Counted from the stretch's first letter, positions 54,715-63,910 are shown. The stretch: DNA of 64,000 bases from Hydrogenothermaceae bacterium (GCA_015519975.1 WIAL01000020.1:28798-92797), one strand, 5' to 3'. Program-made: numbers and translations. Notes: generated by a model not told the origin, from the letters alone.

Positions 54715-56104
54715 CCACTTCTACCCTATTTCTACCCCCTTCTTTTGCTTTATATAGTGCCATATCAGCCCTTACAATAAAATCTTCAGGTTTTTCATCA
54801 GGCTCCAGCTGTGCAACTCCCAAACTAATCGTAACTTTACCAACTGTAGGAAATTTATGGTTTTCTACAGCCTGTCTTAATTTTTCTGCAAGCTTTTTGG
54901 CACCTTCAAGATTAGTTTCAGGTGCTAATATAACAAACTCTTCACCTCCCCATCTTGCTGCAAAATCTGTTTTTCTTATGTTTTTCTTAATTATATTAGC
55001 TAGCTCTTTTAAAACTTCATCTCCAACTTTATGACCGTATGTATCATTAATCTTTTTAAAATGGTCTATATCAAATATAATTAATGATAGAGGTCTTTTA
55101 TATCTTTTTGCTCTTTGAATTTCCTGTTGTAAAACCTCATTAAATTTTCCTTTATTATAAAGTCCAGTCAGTCTGTCCGTTTCTGATAAATAACGGAATT
55201 TTTCCACGTCTTTTAGAAAAACATAAATAAAAAATCCAAGGAGAGCAGAAAGTAAGAAAGATAAAGTTAAGTTCATATAAAATGATTTTAGGATTATAGG
55301 ATAGGTATTATCTTTAGAATATCTAACTAAATAACCTATTAAAACTTTGTTTAAATTAAAAACAGGAATAAATGTGATTAAATAAAAATTTCCTTCATTG
55401 TTATAAATAAAAGAAAAAGGTTTTTCTTTACCTAAAAATGAACGAACCTTATCTTTTAATCTCTTATTTATATAAGTAACAGGTATATCCTTTATTTGAA
55501 TGTCTTCATAATAATAATTTTCTGATAAATTAGACGGAATAATTGATTTTATTATCCCAGCTTTTAACCTCAATAATCCAACATCTTTTTTAAGTAAAAA
55601 TAAATATGTATCATCAAAAATATAATTTAAATCCTTCTGAGCAGCAGAAAATGGAACAGAAAAGTAAAGATTTCCTAAATATTTATTCTTATATTTTAAA
55701 GGATAAACAAACTGAGGCCCATCAAGATAATCTGGATTAAATTTTTTAGTGTTATCTGTTGATAATATTAATACAGGCTTTCCATTTAAATCAAGTATTA
55801 TTAATTTATTTATATTTTGCTTATACAACTTTTTAAATTTTTTATTGAGAATTTTTAAAACAATTTTCTTTTTATTTTTGTAAATTAACTTAAGAAGGTT
55901 TTCATCAAATACATCAAAATAAAAATAATCTGTAAGCTTTTTATAACCAAACTTTACAGCTTTATAATTAGACTGGGTTATTTTTACGGCATTTTCATAT
56001 ATTATATTTTCTTTATCTTTTTTTCCTAAATAAAAAATAAAAAAACCTATTAAAAAAATTCCCAAACTTATTGCAAAAGGTATTATGTATTTTTTTAATC
56101 CCAT
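54707..56104 (-). CDS. Membrane GGDEF diguanylate cyclase with periplasmic sensor
   Basis: Start taken at ATG 56104 (465 residues), because the product then opens with GLKKYIIPFAISLGIF, a first membrane helix; the open frame runs 27 codons further toward argH without support. A periplasmic sensor region (about 35-275) lies between two helices, the second near 280-300 (SFLLSALLGFFIYVF). The GGDEF domain carries ARWGGEEF with an RKTD inhibitory site five residues earlier. No obvious ribosome-binding site precedes the chosen ATG. Sensed signal unknown. Confidence 0.85.
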   Translation of the reverse strand: MGLKKYIIPFAISLGIFLIGFFIFYLGKKDKENIIYENAVKITQSNYKAVKFGYKKLTDYFYFDVFDENLLKLIYKNKKKIVLKILNKKFKKLYKQNINKLIILDLNGKPVLILSTDNTKKFNPDYLDGPQFVYPLKYKNKYLGNLYFSVPFSAAQKDLNYIFDDTYLFLLKKDVGLLRLKAGIIKSIIPSNLSENYYYEDIQIKDIPVTYINKRLKDKVRSFLGKEKPFSFIYNNEGNFYLITFIPVFNLNKVLIGYLVRYSKDNTYPIILKSFYMNLTLSFLLSALLGFFIYVFLKDVEKFRYLSETDRLTGLYNKGKFNEVLQQEIQRAKRYKRPLSLIIFDIDHFKKINDTYGHKVGDEVLKELANIIKKNIRKTDFAARWGGEEFVILAPETNLEGAKKLAEKLRQAVENHKFPTVGKVTISLGVAQLEPDEKPEDFIVRADMALYKAKEGGRNRVEVAI

Positions 56105-56184
56105 AAATCTAATTTTGTATGTAGCTTGTATTGTTATAATAATGATATAAGTTTTTATACTTAAAAACAATGTGAGGTAAATCA

Positions 56185-57564
56185 ATGTCAGAAAAAAAAT
56201 TATGGGGTGGAAGATTTTCAGAAGGAACAGATGAGTTTGTAGAAGAATTTACTGAAAGTATTTCTTTTGATAAAAATCTTGCTCTATACGACATAAAAGG
56301 CAGCATTGCACATGCTAAAATGCTCGGTAAACAGGGAATAATACCTCAAGAAGACGCAGAAAAAATAATAAAAGGACTTGAAGAAATTAAAAAAGAAATA
56401 GAAGAAGGAAAATTTCAATGGAAAAAAGAGCTTGAAGATGTTCATATGAACATTGAAAAAGCGCTTATTGAAAAAATTGGAAATGTGGGTGGAAAACTTC
56501 ATACAGGAAGAAGTAGAAATGACCAGGTAATTACAGCATTTAGACTTTATCTTAAAGAAGAAACAAACAATATAATTCAACTTTTAAGACAGTTAAAGAA
56601 AGCCTTATTAAAAAAAGCAGAAGAAACAGTTGATATTGTTATGCCTGCTTATACACATCTGCAGAGAGCCCAGCCAATCAGACTAGCCCACTACTTTCTA
56701 GCTTATCTCGAGATGTATAACAGAGATCAAGAAAGATTTAAAGATAACTTAAAAAGAATAGACCAGCTTCCTCTAGGAAGCGGGGCTTTAGCAGGGGTAG
56801 ATTTCCCACTCGATAGAGAGTTTGTTGCAAAAGAGCTTGGATTTTCTGAAATTATGAGAAACTCTTTAGATGCCACTGCTTCAAGAGATGCCATAATTGA
56901 ATTTTTATCAAATGCTGCCGTTTGCATGGCAAATCTTTCAAGACAAAGTGAAGATTTTATTATATGGAATTCTGCAGAGTTTTCATTTGTTGAACTCCCA
57001 GACAAATTAACAACAGGTTCTTCAATAATGCCTCAAAAGAAAAATCCAGATGTACTTGAACTAATAAGAGGAAAAGTTGGAAGAGTTTACGGTGATCTAG
57101 TTGCACTTTTAACAATAGTTAAAGGTCTTCCTATGGCTTACAATAGAGATCTCCAAGAAGATAAAGAACCTGTATTCAATGCAGTAAAAACACTAAAGGG
57201 TTCTATCATAGGAATGACAAAAATAGTAGAAGGATTAAAACCTAGAAAAGATATTATGGAAAAAGCAGCAGGTGGATTTGCCCTTGCCACAGATTTAGCT
57301 AATTATTTGGTTAGAAAAGGTCTTCCTTTCAGACAGGCACATCACGTTGTAGGTCAGATAGTAGGATATTTAACACAGCAAGGTAAAGAACTTGAAAGTA
57401 TAACACTTGAAGAACTAAAGAAATTTTCATCTTTGTTTGAGGAAGATGCTTTAAACATTTTAAATCCTTATTATGTAGCCGATGCTAGAAAAACATTTGG
57501 AGGAACGGCTAAAGAAAGAGTTTTAGAGCAGATAAACTACTGGAAAGAAAAATTAGGGGTATAG
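56185..57564 (+). CDS. argH: Argininosuccinate lyase
   Basis: Final step of arginine synthesis: argininosuccinate to arginine and fumarate. Fumarase-superfamily signature GSSIMPQKKNPD lies near residue 277, with HTGRSRNDQ near 103 and THLQRAQPIRLAHY. The length of 459 residues is normal. GAGG precedes the ATG at 56185. It is monocistronic; its last codons run into a terminator shared with bcp. Confidence 0.97.
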   Translation: MSEKKLWGGRFSEGTDEFVEEFTESISFDKNLALYDIKGSIAHAKMLGKQGIIPQEDAEKIIKGLEEIKKEIEEGKFQWKKELEDVHMNIEKALIEKIGNVGGKLHTGRSRNDQVITAFRLYLKEETNNIIQLLRQLKKALLKKAEETVDIVMPAYTHLQRAQPIRLAHYFLAYLEMYNRDQERFKDNLKRIDQLPLGSGALAGVDFPLDREFVAKELGFSEIMRNSLDATASRDAIIEFLSNAAVCMANLSRQSEDFIIWNSAEFSFVELPDKLTTGSSIMPQKKNPDVLELIRGKVGRVYGDLVALLTIVKGLPMAYNRDLQEDKEPVFNAVKTLKGSIIGMTKIVEGLKPRKDIMEKAAGGFALATDLANYLVRKGLPFRQAHHVVGQIVGYLTQQGKELESITLEELKKFSSLFEEDALNILNPYYVADARKTFGGTAKERVLEQINYWKEKLGV

Positions 57565-57573
57565 AAAGCCCCT
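57555..57573. terminator. Bidirectional terminator at the argH/bcp junction
   Basis: AGGGGT pairs with GCCCCT (57555-57560 and 57568-57573, one G-T pair) around a short AT-rich loop containing the argH stop codon, followed by TTATTTT on the plus strand. The stem starts inside argH. Confidence 0.65.
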
Positions 57574-58059
57574 TTATTTTAAAAGTTTTTCAAGTTCCTG
57601 AATTACCTTATCAACATGCCCTTTTGCCTTAACATTTCTCCATTTTTTAACAATTGTTCCATCTGGAGCAATTATATATGTTGAACGGATTACGCCTACG
57701 GTAGTTTTACCGTACATTTTCTTTTCACCATAAGCATCATACGCTTGAAGTACTTTTTTCTCAGGGTCAGATAAAAGATAAAAATTTAAATTATATTTTT
57801 CTTTAAATTTTTTGTGGCTTTCTATGCTGTCTGGACTAACTCCTGCAACTACAGCTTTATCACCAATCCTATTTAGATTATCTCTAAAATCACATGCTTC
57901 AGTTGTACATCCAGGAGTGTTATCTTTTGGATAAAAATACAAAACTAAATATTTCTTTTCTTTTAAAAGGTCTTTTAAACAAACTTCCTTTTCTTCGTCT
58001 TCAGGTGTTAAACCTTGAAGGCAAAAATCTGGGGCTTTTTGTCCTTCTTCTATTGGCAT
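57574..58059 (-). CDS. bcp: Peroxiredoxin of the Bcp/PrxQ type
   Basis: Thioredoxin-dependent peroxidase. The peroxidatic Cys51 is in NTPGCTTEA and the resolving Cys56 four residues on, in EACDFRDN, the PrxQ arrangement. The length of 161 residues is typical. AGGAGGT precedes the ATG. Together with tpx and superoxide reductase it forms the window's oxidative-stress set. Confidence 0.96.
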   Translation of the reverse strand: MPIEEGQKAPDFCLQGLTPEDEEKEVCLKDLLKEKKYLVLYFYPKDNTPGCTTEACDFRDNLNRIGDKAVVAGVSPDSIESHKKFKEKYNLNFYLLSDPEKKVLQAYDAYGEKKMYGKTTVGVIRSTYIIAPDGTIVKKWRNVKAKGHVDKVIQELEKLLK

Positions 58060-58084
58060 TATATATTACCTCCTTAGATTAAAA

Positions 58085-58168
58085 TGCGAGCGGAGGGAGT
58101 TGAACCCTCACGGCCTTGCGGCCACGGGATCCTAAGTCCCGCGCGTCTGCCAATTCCGCCACGCTCGC
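58085..58168 (-). tRNA. tRNA-Leu (TAG)
   Basis: Class II cloverleaf of 84 bases on the minus strand. The acceptor GCGAGCG pairs with CGCTCGC; discriminator A. The anticodon stem CGGGA/TCCCG encloses CTTAGGA, giving anticodon TAG. A long variable arm (TGGCCGCAAGGCCG) and T-loop GTTCAAC are present. CCA is not encoded (TTT follows), unlike the tRNA-Pro in this window. Confidence 0.95.
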
Positions 58169-58204
58169 AAAAAGAGAAAAAATTATATCATAAATTATAT
58201 TGAA

Positions 58205-58612
58205 CTATGCACACGTCAATAATATTTTTATATATGTACCTGCAAGAATTCTTTCAACTTTTATAACAAGAGCTTGACCGTTTCTTTTATAAACTAAAAC
58301 AGCCGCAGGTCCTATAAGTTCAGAAGACTTTTTCCATCCAAGTTTAGACAGGTTTTCATCTAAAAATTTAGAGATCTTTGCCACACTTCCGCTTCCAGCA
58401 TATACAAGATAAGCTCTGACATCATTGCCTTTCTTATAAATTAAAGATGCTTCTTCTTTTAATTTAAAGTTTGCAGGCACAACAAAGGTGAAATTTCCAA
58501 ACCTTTCAGTCTTAGCTACAAATTTTTTAGGAGCTGGATTTACAGCATCTTGGACCTGAGCACAACTAAAAAATAAAAACGGTACAGTTATTAATATTAA
58601 TAATCTCTTCAT
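58205..58612 (-). CDS. Small lipoprotein of unknown function
   Basis: Lipoprotein of 135 residues with lipobox LFFSC (Cys17). The mature part reads as a compact alpha/beta domain: strands FGNFTFVVPANF and DVRAYLVYAG, a helix with KFLDENLSKLGW, and strands AAVLVYKRNGQALVIKVER. This is reminiscent of DUF4136/SmpA-like or membrane-potential lipoproteins, but I do not recognise the family. GGAGG precedes the ATG. It is divergent from superoxide reductase. Confidence 0.75.
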   Translation of the reverse strand: MKRLLILITVPFLFFSCAQVQDAVNPAPKKFVAKTERFGNFTFVVPANFKLKEEASLIYKKGNDVRAYLVYAGSGSVAKISKFLDENLSKLGWKKSSELIGPAAVLVYKRNGQALVIKVERILAGTYIKILLTCA

Positions 58613-58661
58613 AATACCTCCAATTATTAGTAATTTTTATCATAATTAGATTATATGTTGG

Positions 58662-58677
58662 TTAATATTATTATAAT
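58662..58677. promoter_or_regulatory. PerR-like operator overlapping a -10 hexamer
   Basis: TTAATATTATTATAA (58662-58676) matches 13 of 15 bases of the PerR consensus as I remember it, and overlaps TATAAT (58672-58677), the likely -10 for the superoxide reductase gene. The strand context is AT-rich, so a chance match is possible. Confidence 0.4.
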
Positions 58678-58704
58678 ATCAAATTAGAAAATGGAGGAAT
58701 TAAG

Positions 58705-59154
58705 ATGAATAGAAGAAAATTTATACAAACAGCAGTTGCTTCAGGAGTTTTAATGGCAGCTAATGGAATATCATCTATTGCTAATGCAGATGAAACTTTT
58801 TTTGAAGGAACTCCTATTTTCAAGCCAGATATAAAAACAGTTCACGGAAAAAAACATACACCATTTATTGATGTGCCGAAAAAAGTAAAAGCCGGTGAAT
58901 TTTTTGATGTTAGAGTCATAACAGGATACTATCATCCACATCCAAATAAAGTTGAACATTATATCCAGTGGTCATCTCTTTATATTGATATTTTTGAAGC
59001 AGGAAAAGCAAACTTTAAAGCTACAGTTTCAAATCCAGATGTTATCTTTAAAGTTAAAATTGATTCTAAAGGAAAAGCTATTTTAAGGGCTTTCTCTTAC
59101 TGTAATATTCACGGATTATGGCTTTCTTTTCCAAAAGAAATAGAAGTTATTTAA
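58705..59154 (+). CDS. Tat-exported superoxide reductase (neelaredoxin-like)
   Basis: Reduces superoxide to hydrogen peroxide at a mononuclear iron. A twin-arginine leader (NRRKFIQTAVASG) is followed by the SOR fold. Iron ligands can be placed: His51 in KKHTPFI, His77/79 in YYHPHPNK, His85 in VEHYIQW, and the axial Cys133 plus His136 in CNIHGLW. The usual lysine/glutamate loop before the first ligand is less clear. There is no desulforedoxin domain, so it is the one-iron class. Periplasmic location is unusual for the family. GGAGG precedes the ATG. Confidence 0.85.
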   Translation: MNRRKFIQTAVASGVLMAANGISSIANADETFFEGTPIFKPDIKTVHGKKHTPFIDVPKKVKAGEFFDVRVITGYYHPHPNKVEHYIQWSSLYIDIFEAGKANFKATVSNPDVIFKVKIDSKGKAILRAFSYCNIHGLWLSFPKEIEVI

Positions 59155-59174
59155 AAGGGGCTAAAAGCCCCTTC
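59154..59174. terminator. Bidirectional terminator between superoxide reductase and bpsA
   Basis: GGGGCT, loop AAA, AGCCCC (59157-59171), flanked by AAA and TTC, between the convergent stop codons. Confidence 0.8.
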
Positions 59175-59176
59175 TA

Positions 59177-60253
59177 TTATGTAGTGGACCCTTCTTCATC
59201 TAAGTATAATTCTCTAAACACTTCATCAGTTATCTGAACGTTTTCACCTTTAAATCCAGGCATAGCTTCAATTCTATACCATGCAGAACGGTACCATATA
59301 TCTGAAGGGCCTTTATTTACTGGAGCAACTCTTTGAGCTTTGGTTTCTTCATGATATTCCCAGTTCATATATGCATTAAAATCCTGAATAATATCTGTTA
59401 TAACCATTCCATAATCATCAATTAATGCTCTTTGGAATTTCTGCCATCTGTTTAAAGAAGAATCTCTCAATGTAAGTCCAAAATAACCTGCACTTCCAGG
59501 TTCTCTGAGTGCAGATATTCCTCTTGCAATAAATGCTTTAAAAGCTTTTAAAGTTTCAGGTGGATCTGTTATAAATACATCAAATGCACCAATCCACTCT
59601 TCAGGGAATGGGTTTCTTAAATCAAATCTTATAGCTTCTGCATTATCAATTCCAAGTTCTTTAAATATTTTGTTGTCAAATTCTATAGATCTTTCATCAA
59701 TATCTAAAATTAAAACTCTATTTGCAAGTCCTGTTAATGCCACTGCAAGACCTGTTAAATCATCTTCTGCTCCCATAACAAGAATATCTTTGTTTCTTAA
59801 ATCTTCTCTGGAATCTAAAAATAGCACCCTTGAGATAGTAGTTTCAGGAGTAACTGATCCTTGATCGTATTCTTGGATAGCTTTTGGTCTATCTTTAGTT
59901 AATTGTAAAAACTTTTGATACCATTCTTTATTTGCATAAAAAGGAATTCCTCTTCCTTCACAAGCTTGACATGTATAGTCAACATATGGAGGTATATTTA
60001 ATTCTTTTATTAAGTTTATACCTTTGTCTGTTAAGTAAATTTCATCATTTTCAATTTTAACAATACCTTCATTTAAAAGCTCTCTAATAATTTCAGATGC
60101 TGCAGGAACAGGTAAATCTGAATAATCAACAACCTTCCAGAAATCTGTAGTAACTTGAAGAGCTGCAAGAACTCTTTCTATGTTTCTACCAATTAGTCTA
60201 ATGCTTGTTTTCTCTGTTGCTTCCTTAGCAATTTTTTCAAGTATTTCTGCCAA
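59177..60253 (-). CDS. bpsA: Branched-chain polyamine synthase (N4-bis(aminopropyl)spermidine synthase)
   Basis: Transfers aminopropyl groups to spermidine, making quaternary branched polyamines known from hyperthermophiles. The protein has an N-terminal winged-helix region (about 30-90), a CxxC segment (TCQACEGRG) and a Rossmann fold domain with DILVMGAEDDLTGLAVAL, DIDERSIEF and the catalytic DPPE in FITDPPETLKAF. The length of 358 residues matches characterised BpsA. GGTTGAGAA lies upstream of the ATG. It marks the host as thermophilic. Monocistronic. Confidence 0.9.
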   Translation of the reverse strand: MAEILEKIAKEATEKTSIRLIGRNIERVLAALQVTTDFWKVVDYSDLPVPAASEIIRELLNEGIVKIENDEIYLTDKGINLIKELNIPPYVDYTCQACEGRGIPFYANKEWYQKFLQLTKDRPKAIQEYDQGSVTPETTISRVLFLDSREDLRNKDILVMGAEDDLTGLAVALTGLANRVLILDIDERSIEFDNKIFKELGIDNAEAIRFDLRNPFPEEWIGAFDVFITDPPETLKAFKAFIARGISALREPGSAGYFGLTLRDSSLNRWQKFQRALIDDYGMVITDIIQDFNAYMNWEYHEETKAQRVAPVNKGPSDIWYRSAWYRIEAMPGFKGENVQITDEVFRELYLDEEGSTT

Positions 60254-60330
60254 TTCTCAACCTCCTGGTTAATTTATATTAAGCTAGTTATATTATCATA
60301 TAAAGCTAAGTTATTCAAATATTTACATTT

Positions 60331-63300
60331 TTAAGAAACTAGTCCTTTTAAATTTTCTATTGTTTTTAGAATTTTTTCTTTTCTTTCTTTTTGCTCTTCG
60401 TAATTTTTCTTCTCTTTTTCCACAACATGAGGAGGAGCCTTTTTTACAAAATTCTCATTAGAAAGTTTCTTTTCAATTATAGAAATATACTTTTCAGTTT
60501 CCTTTAGAAGTTTTTCCTGTCTTTCAAGTTCTTTTTCTACATCTATGGCACCGGCAATATCTAAATAGGCCTGTCCTATTGAAGAAATAGCTGTTGCCAT
60601 ATTTTTCATTTCAGTTAGATCTCTAGAAATCTCAAGCTTGTCAGCTTTCACAAGATTAGCTACTGCATTTTTTAAGGAAATTAAAACTTTTTCAATTTCT
60701 TCATTTTCAGGTTTAATATAAATATTAATTTTCTGTGAAGGTTGAACTCCAAACTCTGCTCTTGCTGCTCTAATGGCAGTTATTAGTTCTTTTAAGCTCT
60801 CTATTATATTTTCCTCATTTTCAAAAATAAGATTTTCATCTACTTTTGGATATTCTGCTACAGATAAATAATCTTTATCTTTTATTGGAAGCTGCTGCCA
60901 TATTTCTTCTGTAATAAATGGCATAACTGGATGAAGGATTCTTAAAGATTTATCTAAGACATAAATCAAAGTCGATAATGCAACCTGTTTATCTTTGTCT
61001 GAACCTTTATAAACCCTTTCCTTAGTAAACTCTAAATACCAATCGCAGTATTCGTGCCAGAAAAAGTCATAAGCACCATTTGCATAATCATTATATCTAT
61101 ATGAATTTATTGCATTTTCAAGATTTGAAATAGTTTTTTGAAGTTTAGAAACTATCCACTTATTCTCTGCAGATAAGTCTAAAGATGTTATATCTTTAAC
61201 AATATTTCCATTAAAATTTTCTACATTTTGAAGAACGTATTTAGAAGCATTCCATATTTTATTAGCAAAGTTTCTATAACCTTCTATTCTTTTTTCTGAA
61301 AGTCTTATATCTCTCCCCTGTGCAGCAAGGGCAGCTAACGTAAAGCGCAAAGAATCAGCCCCGTATTTTTCGGCCATATCAAGAGGATCTATCACATTGC
61401 CCTTTGTTTTTGACATTTTTTCACCTTTTTCATCTCTAACAAGGGCATGTATATAAACATCGGAGAAAGGCTTTTCTTTAGTAAAATAAAGCCCCATCAT
61501 TATCATACGAGCTACCCAGAAGAATATAATATCAAACCCTGTAACAAGTAAAGATGTAGGATAGTACTTTTCAAGTTCTGGCGTTTTTTCCGGCCAGCCT
61601 AACGTACCAAACGGCCAAAGTGCTGAAGAAAACCATGTATCTAAAACATCTTCTTCTTGGTGTAAAACTCTACTACCACATTTTTTACACTTTAAATCAA
61701 TAAAATATTTAACATCTTTTATATTCTCTTCTATTACACTAAATACACCATCAACTTCTGAAAAGAAAATTCTACCGTTTGGACAATTCCCATAAGAATG
61801 GTCAATTAGCCACTGTTTTAATGTCTCTTTGTTTTCAAAAATTTCTGTCTTTTTAATTCCATTTAAAAATACAGTAAATATATCTTTAAGTCCTTTTTCA
61901 TATTTTTTATAAGTTTCAAGTAAATCATCTACAGTAAAACTTTTTGGTAAAAGACCGTTAATAACTAAATAAAATACAGCATGTGGTGGAAAGCCTATAA
62001 AATGCTCATCATTTTCAGAGTTTAATACAGGAATTTTTTTATAAGTTTTATCTAAAAACTCTTTTAAATTTTCTTTTTTTAAGCCATTAAGTTCTTTTCT
62101 AAATACAATTTTTTCATAAAATTCTAAATTTGTTTTATCTTCATGCGTAAAGTTTTGAGAATATAAATAATCAGATAGTTCATTATAAGAGAAAAACTGG
62201 GATATTCGTGTATCTCCATAAATATTAAAGATTGTTTTTTCTTCTAAAGTTTCAAAATCATTATCATCAAAAACATTTATATTTGAACATTCTTTACAGT
62301 ACCATACAGGAATTCTGTGTCCCCACCAAATTTGACGGGAAATACACCATTCTCTTATTTCTTTCATCCAGTTTAAATATGTTTTTTCCCACTGTTTAGG
62401 TATAAATTTTATATCTTCATTTTCAACTACTTTTATTGCATCTTCAGCAAGTTTTTTAGTATCTACAAACCATTGAACTGAAAGATAAGGCTCAACAACT
62501 GCTCCCGATCTTTGGGAATGACCAACTTTATGAACAATATTTTCTACTTTCTCTAAAAGCCCTGACTCTTTTAAATCCTCAACTATTTTATTTCTTGCTT
62601 CATATCGGTCTAATCCTTTATATTTTCCAGCGTTGTCATTCATAACTGCAGATTCATCCATTACAATAACTAAAGGAAGATTATGTCTTTTCCCTACCTC
62701 AAAATCATTTGGATCATGGGCAGGAGTTATTTTTACAGCACCTGTTCCATACTCTGGATCAACATAATCGTCAGCAATTATTGGAATTAAATTGGAAACT
62801 TCCTTTCCATCCCATGAAATTCTTTTTTCCGGAGCTAAAGGAAGTTTTACATATTTTCCTACTAAATCTTTATATCTTTCATCTTCAGGATGAACTGCAA
62901 CTGCCGTATCCCCAAGCATTGTTTCCGGTCTTGTAGTGGCAACTACAATAAACTCTCCTGTTTCATTTCCATTTTCATCCACAACAGGATACTTTATATG
63001 CCATAAGTAACCGTTTTCTTCTTCATACTCAACTTCCAAATCAGATATGGCTGTTCTATCTTTTGGATCCCAGTTAACTATATAAGGAGCTTTGAAAATA
63101 TAACCATTTTTATAAAGATTTGAAAATGCATATCTAACAGCTCTTGCAAAACCTTCATCTAAAGTAAATCTTTTCTTGGACCAATCACAAGAAGCACCTA
63201 ATCTTTCAATCTGCTTTTTTATAGCATCTCTTGCTACCGGAACCCATTCCCAAACTTTTTGTATAAATTTTTCTCTTCCAAGATCAAATCTGTTTATTCC

Positions 63301-63594
63301 TTGTTCTTCTAATTGCCGTGTAACAACCCACTGAGTGGCAATTCCTGCATGATCAAATCCAGGAAGCCAGAGCGTATTAAAACCTTTCATTCTTTTATAT
63401 CTTACAGATATGTCCTGAAGTGTCATATTAAGTGCATGTCCAATATGTAGTTTACCGGTAACATTAGGAGGAGGCATTACAACTGAGAAAGATTCTTTAG
63501 GGTTTTCAGGATCCGCAAAAAATAGATTGTTTTTTAACCATTCTTTATACCATTTTTCTTCTATTAAATTGGATTTATATTCGGATAAAGGCAC
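60331..63594 (-). CDS. valS: Valyl-tRNA synthetase with large insertion
   Basis: Class I synthetase charging tRNA-Val. The HIGH motif is LHIGH (49-53, in NVTGKLHIGHAL) and KMSKT lies at 726-730. The editing domain and anticodon-binding domain are present, with a C-terminal coiled-coil ending (about 1020-1087). The protein is 1087 residues, about 180 longer than typical. The surplus lies between the Cys pair CKEC (433-436) and the pair CKKC (636-639), which in usual ValRS are separated by only about 20 residues. The DTWFSS motif follows directly, so the core is intact. AGGAGG precedes the ATG. Confidence 0.95.
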   Translation of the reverse strand: MPLSEYKSNLIEEKWYKEWLKNNLFFADPENPKESFSVVMPPPNVTGKLHIGHALNMTLQDISVRYKRMKGFNTLWLPGFDHAGIATQWVVTRQLEEQGINRFDLGREKFIQKVWEWVPVARDAIKKQIERLGASCDWSKKRFTLDEGFARAVRYAFSNLYKNGYIFKAPYIVNWDPKDRTAISDLEVEYEEENGYLWHIKYPVVDENGNETGEFIVVATTRPETMLGDTAVAVHPEDERYKDLVGKYVKLPLAPEKRISWDGKEVSNLIPIIADDYVDPEYGTGAVKITPAHDPNDFEVGKRHNLPLVIVMDESAVMNDNAGKYKGLDRYEARNKIVEDLKESGLLEKVENIVHKVGHSQRSGAVVEPYLSVQWFVDTKKLAEDAIKVVENEDIKFIPKQWEKTYLNWMKEIREWCISRQIWWGHRIPVWYCKECSNINVFDDNDFETLEEKTIFNIYGDTRISQFFSYNELSDYLYSQNFTHEDKTNLEFYEKIVFRKELNGLKKENLKEFLDKTYKKIPVLNSENDEHFIGFPPHAVFYLVINGLLPKSFTVDDLLETYKKYEKGLKDIFTVFLNGIKKTEIFENKETLKQWLIDHSYGNCPNGRIFFSEVDGVFSVIEENIKDVKYFIDLKCKKCGSRVLHQEEDVLDTWFSSALWPFGTLGWPEKTPELEKYYPTSLLVTGFDIIFFWVARMIMMGLYFTKEKPFSDVYIHALVRDEKGEKMSKTKGNVIDPLDMAEKYGADSLRFTLAALAAQGRDIRLSEKRIEGYRNFANKIWNASKYVLQNVENFNGNIVKDITSLDLSAENKWIVSKLQKTISNLENAINSYRYNDYANGAYDFFWHEYCDWYLEFTKERVYKGSDKDKQVALSTLIYVLDKSLRILHPVMPFITEEIWQQLPIKDKDYLSVAEYPKVDENLIFENEENIIESLKELITAIRAARAEFGVQPSQKINIYIKPENEEIEKVLISLKNAVANLVKADKLEISRDLTEMKNMATAISSIGQAYLDIAGAIDVEKELERQEKLLKETEKYISIIEKKLSNENFVKKAPPHVVEKEKKNYEEQKERKEKILKTIENLKGLVS

Positions 63595-63635
63595 TTTTGA
63601 CCTCCTGATAATAAAAAATAAGAAATTAAGTAATT

Positions 63636-63644
63636 ATTATACCA
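63636..63644 (-). promoter_or_regulatory. Extended -10 promoter candidate for valS
   Basis: On the minus strand TGGTATAAT (63644-63636) is an extended -10 (TGn plus TATAAT), about 45 bases upstream of the valS ATG. No clear -35 is visible, as is usual for extended -10 promoters. Confidence 0.45.
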
Positions 63645-63732
63645 TTTGAGTGTGTAAAGAAATTATTAGAAAATTAGGATCAAAAATATAGAATAAATTT
63701 AAAAACAAAGCTTAAAGTTAAAAAACGGGAAT

Positions 63733-63750
63733 GGAGATTAAGGGAGATTA
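63733..63750 (+). repeat. Short tandem repeat of GGAGATTA downstream of 5S
   Basis: GGAGATTA occurs at 63733-63740 and 63743-63750, a ten-base period, just past the 3' end of the 5S gene on the minus strand. No stem-loop terminator was recognised here. Confidence 0.45.
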
Positions 63751-63753
63751 AAA

Positions 63754-63872
63754 CCCTGGCAGCGACCAACTTTCCCGACCGGTCTCCCGGCCAGTATCAT
63801 AGGCGCTGGAGGGCTTAACTGCCGGGTTCGGAATGGAAGCCGGGTGTAACCCCTCCGCTATGGCCACCAGGG
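63754..63872 (-). rRNA. rrf: 5S ribosomal RNA
   Basis: The minus strand reads CCCTGGTGGCCATAGCGGAG at the 5' end, pairing with CCAGGG at the 3' end, and contains CCCGAACCCGGCAG-like loop text (ATTCCGAACCCGG). The 119-base length fits 5S. It follows the 23S gene by about 40 bases on the minus strand, the usual bacterial order. Confidence 0.95.
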
Positions 63873-63910
63873 AAATGGCAATAGAATAAGGGACAGAGGT
63901 TAAGAAGTAA

